Assembly: GCA_023091665.1 (NCBI GenBank)
Contig: JALJCQ010000012.1
Coordinates: forward strand, 2,294,001-2,358,000
Length of the DNA stretch: 64,000 nt
Direction: 5' to 3'
Source of the DNA: Pythium myriotylum
Taxonomy: Eukaryota > Oomycota > Peronosporomycetes > Pythiales > Pythiaceae
Shown: one piece after another, positions 26,517 through 36,141 of the stretch
Position numbering within the stretch: position 1 is the stretch's first letter
Layout of the letters: each line of letters opens with the position of its first letter
Program-made: the position numbers and the translations under genes
The notes under the pieces: generated by a model
Databases searched by the model: none
What the model was told of the DNA's origin: nothing
Seen by the model: only the letters and a program-made list of their open reading frames with translations

Positions 26517-28027
26517 CTACCTATACTTCTTGGGCGGAATGAACTGATAGGTGACCACGGCGCCAAGCAAAGACACTATGCCACTAATCACAAGTACGTG
26601 CGTCACCCCGTACTCTTTCTCTATCATCCCGAAGAGCGCAGCCCCCACGGTTGCGCCGAGCTTGCCACTTGCTGCAGCAATGCCGTTCAGCTTCACACGC
26701 GACTCAGATGGGAATAACTCTGCTGGCAAGCAGAACGTGCTGACGTTTGGACCAAAGTTTGAAAAGAAGAATGTAAGAGCGTATAGCGTGAGCATGACGG
26801 TCGCGGCATCCTTGAGCTCTGTGTAGAGCATGCCTAAGGCTCCAAAAAGTGCCGCCATGATAGTGAAACCCATTATCTGAATCGAACGGAAGTCGATTCG
26901 ACCGACCACAAAGACAGTCGCAATATAGCCCGGCAACCCAATCGCAGCGACGATGAGAGAATATCGGGCAACGTCTTTCGAGTGGTTGCTGTCGAACCCA
27001 AAGGTGTCTTGAAGGATCACCGGAGTAAAGATGACATTCCCGTAGAACGTGATGTCAAATAGGAACCAGCCGAGACCCGCACCAACCAGTTTCCGTAGCA
27101 AGTCTCCGTCGGTTCTGACTTTCTTGATAAGTGAATGAGTTGACGTCTCTAAGTGGCGCTCGGAATCGAAGTCGACCGTCTCTTGGGCATCAATCGCGCT
27201 GCGCAAAACGAACAGCCCTGGTAACGCGCCGGCTGCGAGTAAGATTCGCCAGCCAAAGCCATGGCCGATACCCATTAGCAGTAGAATGTAAGTCACCATC
27301 GGTGCAAGAAGCTGGCCGATCCCTTGAAAGCTGAATACAGCGGCAACGATCTTACTGTTCTGAGTATCGTCATCACTAGACTCGACGGCCGTGGTCGCCG
27401 ACAGTGGATACACACCACCCACACCAAGACCCAACACAAAACGACAAACTGCCAAGATCGGATAGATGGTGCTGTCTCCCCACGGAAAGATCGCGCTCGC
27501 GAGGGCACCGACGATCGACAGCATGAGCGTGAAAATCATCCCCTTGCGACGCCCGACGGCGTCTCCGATGTAACCAAACGTGAGTTGTCCCAGAATGGCA
27601 CCAGCGAGTGAGCAAGACGCGACAGCCGATGTGACCTCTGGGCTTGACGGCGGGTGCGTACGCCGGATCAGCATGAGTGCGTAATTCACGACAGCGAGAT
27701 TGTACTGGAGAGTTACAGCAAGGTTAGCGGCCAAGTGACTCAGGGGAAAGTCAGCTCTGTAAAACCCACCGCAGTGCTGAGGTTCGCGACAGCCGACACC
27801 ATGACGTTACTCTTGACTCGGGACGAAGTTGCCGCGGCGCCAGCGCTTCCATAGCCCCTCAGAGCCCCAGGGCTGTCCCCGCTCCCGAGGCGATCTTTCG
27901 CGACCATCGGATCGTATTCCGTCGAGCCGCTCGAGCTCATCACAGCGGTGCTCCCAGAAGACGGCGATTGCAGAGGCGCGACCGCCTTCTTCACCGGTAC
28001 TGCTCTCCCTCCACCGGATCTGCTCAT
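26517..28027 (-). CDS. MFS transporter, phosphate/sugar-porter type
   Basis: Exons 28027-27770 and 27704-26517 (65-bp intron) give 481 aa. A Ser/Gly-rich cytosolic N-terminus of about 75 residues leads into twelve predicted membrane segments. The MFS motif GYIGDAVGRRKG between TM2 and TM3, RFVLGLGVGGVYPLS in TM4 and the PAELFPSESR motif are visible. The pattern is closest to Pho84-like phosphate:H+ symporters, with a short central loop (DFDSERHLETSTHSLI). Substrate cannot be proved from this. It ends 126 bp past the convergent GH53 gene. Confidence 0.83.
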
Positions 28028-28220
28028 GGGGTCTCGTGAGGGTGAGTGAGGCGGGAGCGTCGATGGCCGACGTCACCTCAAAGAGCTCCCACGGTCTTCG
28101 ACCTACTTGGTGCGCCGCCTTGAAGCCGAAGTAGGGCAATGCGATTGGATGAAATTACGATCGAGACAGAAACGGCTGGAGAACGGTTAGGAACACAGTG
28201 GTGATTTTGGTTTGATTAGG

Positions 28221-29265
28221 TTACATGCCCAGGAAGAAGCTCGAGGGAGACGGCTTGATGAAGTCGTGGTAGATGACGAAACAGATCGAGACCACGAGCA
28301 TGACGATGACCGTGTAGAGAACGATTGTGTTGGTGATGGCGCGACGGATCATGCGCTGCAAAATGCGCCTCGCCTCGCCTGTGACTTCACGAGTCTCGCG
28401 GACCTACACGTACGACTAAGCATCTCGCTTGCAGTACTAACAGCGCAAAATCTACGGACCTTTTCATGAGCTGAGAGGAGGCTTTCCCTCTGAGATGACA
28501 AATTGTCAAGAACAGAGATGCCAATCTGCTCGGTCTCCGCGATGAGTCGCTGGGAGTCGGCCAACGCACGGGAAGATCTGAAACACCAAAAGTCAACGTC
28601 GGAATCAATTCCCAACCGCGCGCGACGTACTTGTTGAGACGATTTGTGTTTGCCATGATGCGATCATACTGGGAGTACTGTTCGAGAGCTTGGTAAAGCG
28701 AACAATCGCACAGGAAAGCAGTACCACGTACATTAGTATCGCGCGCCGTGCCTCGTCGGGACTTCATCTCTTTCGCCATGAGTTGAGCTCGCTCGACGTC
28801 ACGCATGAGCCCCTGCAGCTCTTCTCGATAGAGATTTATCTGCAAGCCCGGATGTTACTTCACGTCGCAGCATTGGGTTCCCCTCGCTACACATGCCTTT
28901 GACTGCATCGCTTTCCTCACGCTTGGCGATTTCCCCCGCACTTCAATGCTCATGAGCTTCATCTGTTGCCACGGAGCACCCACGATCACTACCACGCACT
29001 AGCGCCTTGAACAAATAGCACATACACAGCGTTGCGCCTCCACGACGTTCGATTGCGCTAGCTGGATCGCTGTTGGCGAAGATCCTGAGTCGACAAACAC
29101 ACGACGAGTCACTCCCCCGTGGTTCGGCTCGTGCTCGGCGCTGCGCCGCATCGAACCTTCGTCGAGGATCTCGTTGATGCTGTTGTTGATCGCCATCTTG
29201 CTCTCGACGAAATCCTCCTCCAGGGAGAGGAACTCCGGCGGGAAGACCACGACCTCGCTCGCCAT
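28221..29265 (-). CDS. Qb-SNARE (Vti1/membrin-like)
   Basis: Five exons: 29265-29026, 28962-28891, 28839-28631, 28577-28460 and 28403-28221, total 273 aa; introns are 51-63 bp. The C-terminal half is a SNARE motif (SSRALADSQRLIAETEQIGI, then SAHEKVRETREVTGEA). One membrane anchor follows (TIVLYTVIVMLVVSICFVIY) with a short luminal tail. ETEQIG followed by NLSSQRE is typical of Qb SNAREs such as Vti1 and membrin. The N-terminal helices (REELQGLMRDVERAQLMAK) fit an Habc-like bundle but are too diverged to name the subfamily. Such proteins act in Golgi or endosomal fusion, in the same pathway branch served by SM proteins like SLY1. Confidence 0.82.
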
Positions 29266-29445
29266 GGTGGCTCGATCAGCTTGATGTCGCGGTCACACAA
29301 ACAGCAACGGTAGAAAGAAAACATGTGCAGAGTGATGGTTTCAATCGCCCTCTGATTCGGCAACCTACGAGAAGTTACCGTACATCAATACACTATCGAG
29401 ATCGAGGGCAACATCCTTGACAAATGGCGTGGCGGGTGAGTGCTC

Positions 29446-30986
29446 CTAGCCGCGATGGAGCCCGGCCTTCGGTCCAGTGCGCGCGGTGATCCGCTCTCGC
29501 TTGGCCTTGTGAAGCTTATCCTGGGCGGCCATCTCGTCTCGAAGGGCCTTGAAGAGGTGGCCAGCGTCAGCTGCGTTGCCCCCGCAGATCTGCGTGAACC
29601 GAGCAACCGTGAACCGCACAAGCATTCGGCCATCCAGGGCGCTCGTGATGTTGGCGTTGTACTTTTCAAAGGCTCCCTTGCGCTGGCCACATATCCACTC
29701 GCGGACCATGTCGTTATTCCACTCACGAATGGCGACAAACGGCTGTTCAACATGTTCAGAATGCTCCTTCACATCCGTCTTCTCCGTGTTGACCAAAGGG
29801 CTGTCTTCAAGCATCTGGCCTGCACAGAGCAGCGTGTGGAGCGTGTGCTCCGTGTCGATCGACAGCGGAGAGATCGTCGCGATCACACTTGCGCGCGACT
29901 CTTTGCTCCACAAACACCCCTTCAAGATGCGCGTCAGCGTGCTCGCTCGGTAAGGCACATAACCCGTCGTGTCTTCGCTGCCGATCGCGCGGATGCACTC
30001 CTTCAGCGCCAAATGGCTCTTGTTGATCTCGATCGTCTCCTTGCGTCGCGCCGCGTCGTGGTAGAAAGAGTCTTCGTTGCGTTCGCTGCCCGCGAGGTCG
30101 AGTAACACGAGCTGACCGTGGAGGTCGCCGTTGTTGTCGCGGAGGTTCACATACACAACGAGGTGAGAGCGCGAGGACTGGGAGTTGACATTCGTTGATT
30201 CTGTTGAGCGCAGCGACTTTACTTCTTCGAGCGTTTCTAGTAGTGAGTTGGTTGAATCCGCCGTTGTCTCGGAACAATTGAGAAGGTTCGTGTTGCCGTC
30301 AGCGTCATCACAGACCAAAACCTTCGACCGCTCGTGCAGCAGGTCGAAGCACTTGGACCCAACGATCTCGATCGCACTCACTGACACGCTGAAATCCACA
30401 TCTCCTTCGGCCTCTGTAAACAAGTCGTCTGCGATGAACTCGAGCATACCGCCCATCGTGTACGTCTTGCCAGACCCCGTCTGGCCGTACATCATGCACA
30501 CCGACTTGCCGCCCCGCATCGCGTGGACCACGAGATGCTTGGCCGCGTCCTCGTACACCGTCTCCGTGTCCGTCTTCTCGTCGTAGCACCGCGAGAAGCG
30601 CTGGTGGTGGGACGTGATGTACTTGTGGCGCATGTCGTTGTACATTTTGCACTCGTGGATCACGATCTCGCGCTGGCCGATGGACGAGATAACGTCGAAC
30701 TCGTGCTTCTCGGTCTCGTGGGGCAGCACGGGGCGCTTGCGCACGTACACGTGGATCTGGTCCGATCCGATCTCGGGTTCCTGGCCATCTTGCCGTGCCT
30801 GGAACTGGCGCAGGTACTCCTGTCGGATCTCGGCGATGGTCTTCTGGAAGAGCTCGGCGTGGACCTTGCGCGCCGTGCTGAGCAGCAAACCGTGAGGGGA
30901 AAGTAGCGGCGTGGCGATCGTGGTCGCAGATCTCACCGCTTGTCCATGTTCTGGCCTTGGTCGCGCCACTGCTTGTCCGGCACCAT
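29446..30986 (-). CDS. Kinesin-13-like motor with C-terminal SAM domain, copy B
   Basis: Exon 1 is 30986-30937 (MVPDKQWRDQGQNMDK), then a 59-bp intron and exon 2 at 30877-29446, giving 493 aa. The motor is the inverted paralogue of copy A, with the same P-loop, NSQSSRSH and DLAGSER motifs. A patch after VCDD differs (ADGNTNLLNCSETTADSTNS), and the neck/SAM tail is clearly diverged (REWNNDMVREWICGQRKGAF) yet alignable. The conserved intron position and start peptide show whole-gene duplication. Both copies look intact, so two functional motors with different tails are likely. Confidence 0.88.
29810..30877 (-). repeat. Right arm of inverted kinesin duplication (high-identity blocks)
   Basis: Reverse-complement partner of 23594-24661. 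The high-identity blocks are 30877-30311 and 30210-29810, and the diverged patch is 30310-30211. The arms are separated by about 5.1 kb carrying the GH53, MFS and Qb-SNARE genes plus both diverged kinesin tails. Confidence 0.85.
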
Positions 30987-31620
30987 GGCGAGCGAGAGAT
31001 GGCTGCTTCGTGGCGAGGGAAACGCAGAATGGCTTCGCGTGTTCCAAAACAGAGGACTGTTTCGGGAGTTAGAGACCATCATTCCTTCATCCAGTTACAG
31101 TCATTCCGATTTGGATTTAAAGCCAATCAACGATCTGCACGTGACGAAAATGCGCGCGAAATTCAAGAACTCAAATTCAAAATTAGTCGCTAATTCAGTG
31201 GACTATGTGTCTGGGCGCTCAACTCGTGCATTTCGTTTGGTGGTCTGGCGCCTCGACTCCATGCTTCTCGCGAGTCGCATGAGATGCCGCCGACGCCGCT
31301 GAGTGCTTGTTTTGACGCCTCAGTTGTCGGTTGCAACACCTTCCGGCAGCCTCAAGAACTCCCTCATGAAGTCAGGAATCAGGCTCTGATTTGCAAGGTC
31401 CTGTAATCAGATGCATCACAGTAGTCTTCAATTCAAATCCGCCAATGAGCATCTCGCTGCGACGATGATTGGTGGGATTTTAAGTTTCGCGCGCTCGAGA
31501 GCTCCTCGACCGTCCAGTTCCTTCTTCTTCGGTCGCCTCCCCCCGCTCTTCTCCGCCGCCGCGGAATTCCTCGTGCTGCTCATACAAACTTGTACCTCGT
31601 CGGAATTTATCTCGACCGCC
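30987..31620. other. Divergent intergenic region
   Basis: This 634-bp gap lies between the kinesin copy B ATG (-) and the CENP-B-like ATG (+). An open frame continues upstream of 31621 to 31411, but its first 70 codons look like leader sequence. I see no gene, repeat or clear initiator here. Confidence 0.5.
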
Positions 31621-33579
31621 ATGATGCAGAAACCTTCGAGTCCTAATAACGGCGGCCTCACTGCCCAGCAGCTCCATGCGCACCAGCAGCATCAGCACCA
31701 AGTGGCGGCGGCCGCGGCCGCGGCGGCGGGCATGGCGCTGCCCCCGGCGGCCGCGCAGCAGCTCTACGGCGGCGTGGCGCCCGCGGCGCCCTCGGGCGCG
31801 CCCGTGCTCGGCGTCGAGGACGGCAGCGGCGCCAAGCCCGCGGGCCGCAAGCGCCGCGCCGAGGGCGGCGGCAACCTCACGGTCGAGCAGAAGCGCCGCA
31901 TCTGCGAGAAGCACCGCTCGACGCCCAAGATCACGCAGAAGGACCTCTGCCGATGGGCCAAGCTCGAGTTCAACCTCAAGAAGGCGCCCACGCAGCCCAC
32001 CATGTCCAACATCCTCAAGAACGAACACCTCTTCAAGGACGCCATCGGCGGCGTGCTCGGCTCGGAGCGAAAGACCATCCGCCCCACCAAGCACGCGCAT
32101 TTCGACCAGGTGCTGGCCAACTGGGTCATGGAGCGCCAGAACAAGGGCACGATCACGGGCGACATGATCAAGCAGAAGGGCCGAGAGCTCTCCAAGCAGA
32201 TGGGCCTCGACGGCAAGCTCGGCTTCTCCAACGGCTGGCTCGCCTCCTTCAAGGCTCGCCACGGGCTCATCAAGCGTGGCAGCGCCAACGCCAACGCCAT
32301 GGATGGACGCCTCCATCACGGACACGTCGGCGGCCACGGTGACGGCGCCGGGCTTGTCAACGACGGCAGCGGCATGATGGGACTCTCGAACGCGCTCGAG
32401 CCTGGCTACATGCTACCGCCAGTCTCGATGGATCTCACGCTCGAGCAGATCCAGGACGTACTTCGCGAGTACGTGCCCAGCGACGTGTACACGGTGGATG
32501 AGACTGGCCTTTTCTTCCGCGCCTCGCCCAGCAAGCTTGTGCAGGGCGATGAGGCGCAGACGCTGCTCCAGGACGAGCCTAAGCTCAGCGTATTGCTCGC
32601 GACAAATGCTGACGCCAGCGACCTTATGGAACCCTACATCATCGGATCGATCGTGCCACCTAAGCATATCAAGAACGCCTCCATCTCGCAACTTGGATAT
32701 CACTACGTGTGTAGCAGCAAGGCTCGCATGACCGTATTCATCTTCCAGCAGTGGCTTCGTGATTTTAACGCCCGGATGGCCAGCGCGCATCGTAACGTGG
32801 TGCTACTCATGGATAACGCACCATCCCATGTTCTCGGTTGTGTCAACCTTACGAACGTGCGTGTGATCATGTTTGCACCGCACCTAGGCATGAAGGTCCA
32901 GCCCATGCGCGGAGGCATCTTACAGGCGTTCAAGGGCAAGTACCGCCTCAAGCACCTCACGCTTGCCATCGACCACGCCGAAGATGGCCTAGGTGATATT
33001 TACCGTATCACGCAGCTCCAGGCGATGAAGTGGATCACCGAAAGCTGGCAGCAAACTTCGAAGGAGGTCATTATCAACGCTTGGAAACCACTAGGTATCC
33101 AAGTCCCGTTCGCGTTCGACGCTGCAGGGCTTGACAACAGCGACGACAAGAATGTTGAAGAGGAACTTTGGGGCCTGCTCTATTGTCTGCAGCTCAGTGG
33201 CGTCGTCAACACCAAGGTACTGGTCAACAACCGGTGGGAGAACGATATTCATAAACGCCTGAACGAGGACATGATCGAAGATCCGAAAGAGAACGATGAA
33301 GAGTTCCGTATCCCGGACCCCGCCGTTCCCATGGCACTCGACCATCACCACGGCAGTGACCACCACCTCGATGATGAGTCGTCTGGCGCCACTGGCGGCG
33401 TCCATGCTGTGACAGCCAAGGACCAGCTCAAGGCCTTCCGCGAAGTTATTCGCTACCTCGAGCGCACGGGGACGGCAGACGCGCGTGACCCGCAGCTGCT
33501 GAACGTGATCGACTACCTGAAGAAAAAGCAGCTTAGTCTTCGTTTTGACAACGCGAGCTCCACAACGCTCACGATCTAG
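31621..33579 (+). CDS. CENP-B/pogo-like protein, domesticated transposase with broken DDE triad
   Basis: One exon encodes 652 aa from ATG 31621. After a His/Gln- and Ala-rich N-terminus come a CENP-B N-like helix-turn-helix (NLTVEQKRRICEKHRSTPKI) and a second CENPB/Tc5-type domain (LSKQMGLDGKLGFSNGWLAS). A DDE endonuclease fold follows: first Asp in VYTVDETGLFFR, second Asp in VVLLMDNAPSH. The third acidic position, normally in QPLDQG, reads QPMRGGI, so the metal site is incomplete. No terminal inverted repeats were seen around the gene. It is therefore probably a host DNA-binding protein derived from a pogo/Tigger-type transposase. Confidence 0.83.
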   Translation: MMQKPSSPNNGGLTAQQLHAHQQHQHQVAAAAAAAAGMALPPAAAQQLYGGVAPAAPSGAPVLGVEDGSGAKPAGRKRRAEGGGNLTVEQKRRICEKHRSTPKITQKDLCRWAKLEFNLKKAPTQPTMSNILKNEHLFKDAIGGVLGSERKTIRPTKHAHFDQVLANWVMERQNKGTITGDMIKQKGRELSKQMGLDGKLGFSNGWLASFKARHGLIKRGSANANAMDGRLHHGHVGGHGDGAGLVNDGSGMMGLSNALEPGYMLPPVSMDLTLEQIQDVLREYVPSDVYTVDETGLFFRASPSKLVQGDEAQTLLQDEPKLSVLLATNADASDLMEPYIIGSIVPPKHIKNASISQLGYHYVCSSKARMTVFIFQQWLRDFNARMASAHRNVVLLMDNAPSHVLGCVNLTNVRVIMFAPHLGMKVQPMRGGILQAFKGKYRLKHLTLAIDHAEDGLGDIYRITQLQAMKWITESWQQTSKEVIINAWKPLGIQVPFAFDAAGLDNSDDKNVEEELWGLLYCLQLSGVVNTKVLVNNRWENDIHKRLNEDMIEDPKENDEEFRIPDPAVPMALDHHHGSDHHLDDESSGATGGVHAVTAKDQLKAFREVIRYLERTGTADARDPQLLNVIDYLKKKQLSLRFDNASSTTLTI

Positions 33580-33654
33580 ATCGTATCGTCTGGAGGAGAC
33601 TTGCGTGGTATATCTACTGTGTTATTGTGTTATCAAAATCCATTGATTTGCTTT

Positions 33655-36044
33655 TCAACTCCTATCGGTCTCTCGTTCCCGATCGGCAGAGAGGGGCGCT
33701 AAATCTCGCAGACGGTGCTTCCTAGCGCGACTGATGGCTGCCGACGGCCGCTGCTGCATCTCGAGCGGCATGTCCTCGCATCCACCGCTCAAGAGCACTT
33801 TACATGACGTGGTCTCAGCCTCGAGTGTCGTAAGCAAGCTCACCAGCCTTGACCGGAAAGGTTTGATCCCTCCACTCGAGCTGAAGTCACACGAAGGTGG
33901 AGGAGCTGTATCAAGTCGGCACTTCCGATGCTTCCCCTGCCAAGTCGTCTCGTCACCAACACGAATCAATTCATTTGTTGGATTCTCACCGAAGTTGTTC
34001 GAGTCTCCAGACCACCAGCTTCGAATCGCCATCGAGTTGGTGCCCGGACGAGCCGTAGTGCTATCTATCTCGATAGCCATGGGACGGAGTTCGCATTTTG
34101 ACGCGGAAGCCGGCGAATTGTCGCTCATACGCGCCTCAAGGGATTGGATATGGCGTTGAAGGGACTCGTTCTCCTTGACTAGCTTGGCCAAGTGAAGCTC
34201 GACCCTCTCAACGACACCCCTCAAGCCGCTCACCTCCGCCTGACTGGCCGCAAGTTCAAGCTTCAGCGACTTCAAGACTAGATCGCTATGCTCGAGTTGT
34301 CTACGCAATATCTCGGCCTCAGCATTTGCCAAATCGGTATCCCTCCGCTGATCTTTGTGTTGATGCTGAAGCTTCTCTCTGAGGTCAGCTTCCTCATCAC
34401 GGACTGATCGCAATTGGTGTTGTAGAGAAGATATCTCAGCTTCTGCCTCGTCTAGCTGCATGCTGAGCCTCTGCAGCTCACGTGCCTGTCGCTCATGAAT
34501 TTTCTCAGCCTCTTCAGCAGCCACTCGATCTACTGATTCTCGTAATGTCGACGCATGCAGTTGTTCGTGCTCCTTGTGGTTCTCCATTTCACGAAGTGCA
34601 TTTCGAAGCACAGTGAGCTCCGCTTGCATGATGACGTCTTTCGACATAGCCCAAGCTCCACTGGCTTTTTCGCACCCGGGGCTGTACACGTCGTCGATAT
34701 CGTTGTCATCGACAACCTCCAGCTCAGGTTTAGCTTCACAGTGCGCAGAAGGCTGGCACCGGCAACATGCAGCTTTCAGCTCGGCTGCGTCTTCAAGCTC
34801 ACGAACATATCGGCACAAGGTGTCGCTGCTCAACGGATCGTAAGACTGGTATTTAAAATTAAAAAAGATCCAGCGTGAACGTACATTTTGTTCTGCAGCG
34901 TCTGCAGCAGCTCTCCGGTTGCATCGCCTTTTCGAGTCGTCAAGTTCACGATCGGTTGGTTCTTCATGCGTTTGGCCCTGGCTCCGAATCGCAGCGCCGA
35001 CAACGTTTCGTCCACATGGCATGCTGTTGTCGCGCACGTTAGCAGCAAGTGGGTCTTGGTATTACCACCGAGAGACGTCTGCAAAAGTCGTGTGAGCTTG
35101 CTATCGCGGTATGGAACGTGAAAGGACGACTTTTTGGAATCAGTGAGCGAATGGATGACATTGCCGAGAGCCGACAATGACTAACCATATCCGGGCCAAC
35201 TTAGCAGGAACCTAATACACTGGAAGCATGCTAGGCAACTTACTCGATTAATGTACTTGGCCTCTTCCAGCCTCCTTCCGGTTGCGTTTGTTCTTTTTGC
35301 CTGTTCCGAACCAGCGAGATCCACGACACAAAGACGGGATCGTACACGCCCACCCCCCGCCGAGCGACGGACCATTGTCACAGCAAAAACAGCGTGGCTG
35401 CGGCTAGAGTCACGATTCATCGTCGTTTCCCCGACTGCTCGTTGAGCGAGGCCCCGAGACAGCGTCGCACGCGCCGTAGCAAGATTCAACAGTGAGATCT
35501 CGGTAGCACCGTCAATCCAAATGCTGCCAGGTGTTTTCCCATCACCTTTCTCTTCGCGTAGGCGGAGGTTGGGCTGAGACGATACTACGAGCAGATCCCG
35601 TAGCCGCTCTTGATATACTTCAACGAAACTGGCCGAAAGCGAAACATCTTCGTTGACAGATGCGAATAGCATCTCGAGCATTCGTGGCAAGAGCCCCGCC
35701 TGCTCACCGGTGTCACCGACGATAGTGAAAGTTTTGCCACTTCCGGTTTGCCCATACGCTAGCATTGTGCAGTTAAAACCCAAAAGAAAGTCGCGCACGC
35801 ATGGAACGCCGATCCGCTGGAAGACTTCGTGTTGCGTTGACCCGGACGGAAACACGTGATCAAAAGTAAATGCACGGGGAGATGCAAAGACGGATATGCT
35901 ACTTGTGTTAGTAGGATCCTGTTGGATAGCTGGTTGCCAGTCGTCGATGTTCTCGGTAAGTAATGGTCCACGTAGTCGACACGTCACTTGGACGCCACTG
36001 GTATCCCCTGGTGCACCTGTGCTGCCCTCATCAGAAATCAGCAT
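33655..36044 (-). CDS. Kinesin with N-terminal motor and coiled-coil stalk
   Basis: Exons 36044-35244, 35180-34885 and 34825-33655 give 755 aa; introns are 63 and 59 bp. The motor (about 15-365) has GQTGSGKT (98-105), NRDSSRSH and [13 protein letters not shown], then [14 protein letters not shown] across intron 1 and [13 protein letters not shown]. Intron 2 lies at the motor-stalk boundary (TLQNK joined to [12 protein letters not shown]). A coiled coil (about 430-600) follows, then a Ser/Arg-rich tail. It resembles kinesin-1 or other plus-end transport motors, but the class cannot be fixed by eye. It differs clearly from the two kinesin-13-like genes upstream. Confidence 0.88.
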
Positions 36045-36141
36045 CGGGGAAGTCCATCGGCAAATAAGTTTCTTGAGAGGTGAAAGCGGAGGCTATATTT
36101 GCTTGCCTGACTCGAAAGAAGACTCGTCAGTTCGCAAGAGA

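Noticed and set aside
28688..28731. A possible extra 43-bp intron inside exon 3 of the Qb-SNARE.
   Set aside because: Removing it breaks the frame into the conserved EQYSQYDRIM stretch, while reading through keeps it open.
31480..32337. A 285-codon minus-strand frame opposite the CENP-B-like gene.
   Set aside because: It mirrors an Ala/Gly/His-rich codon-biased region; the plus strand has the DNA-binding and DDE domains.
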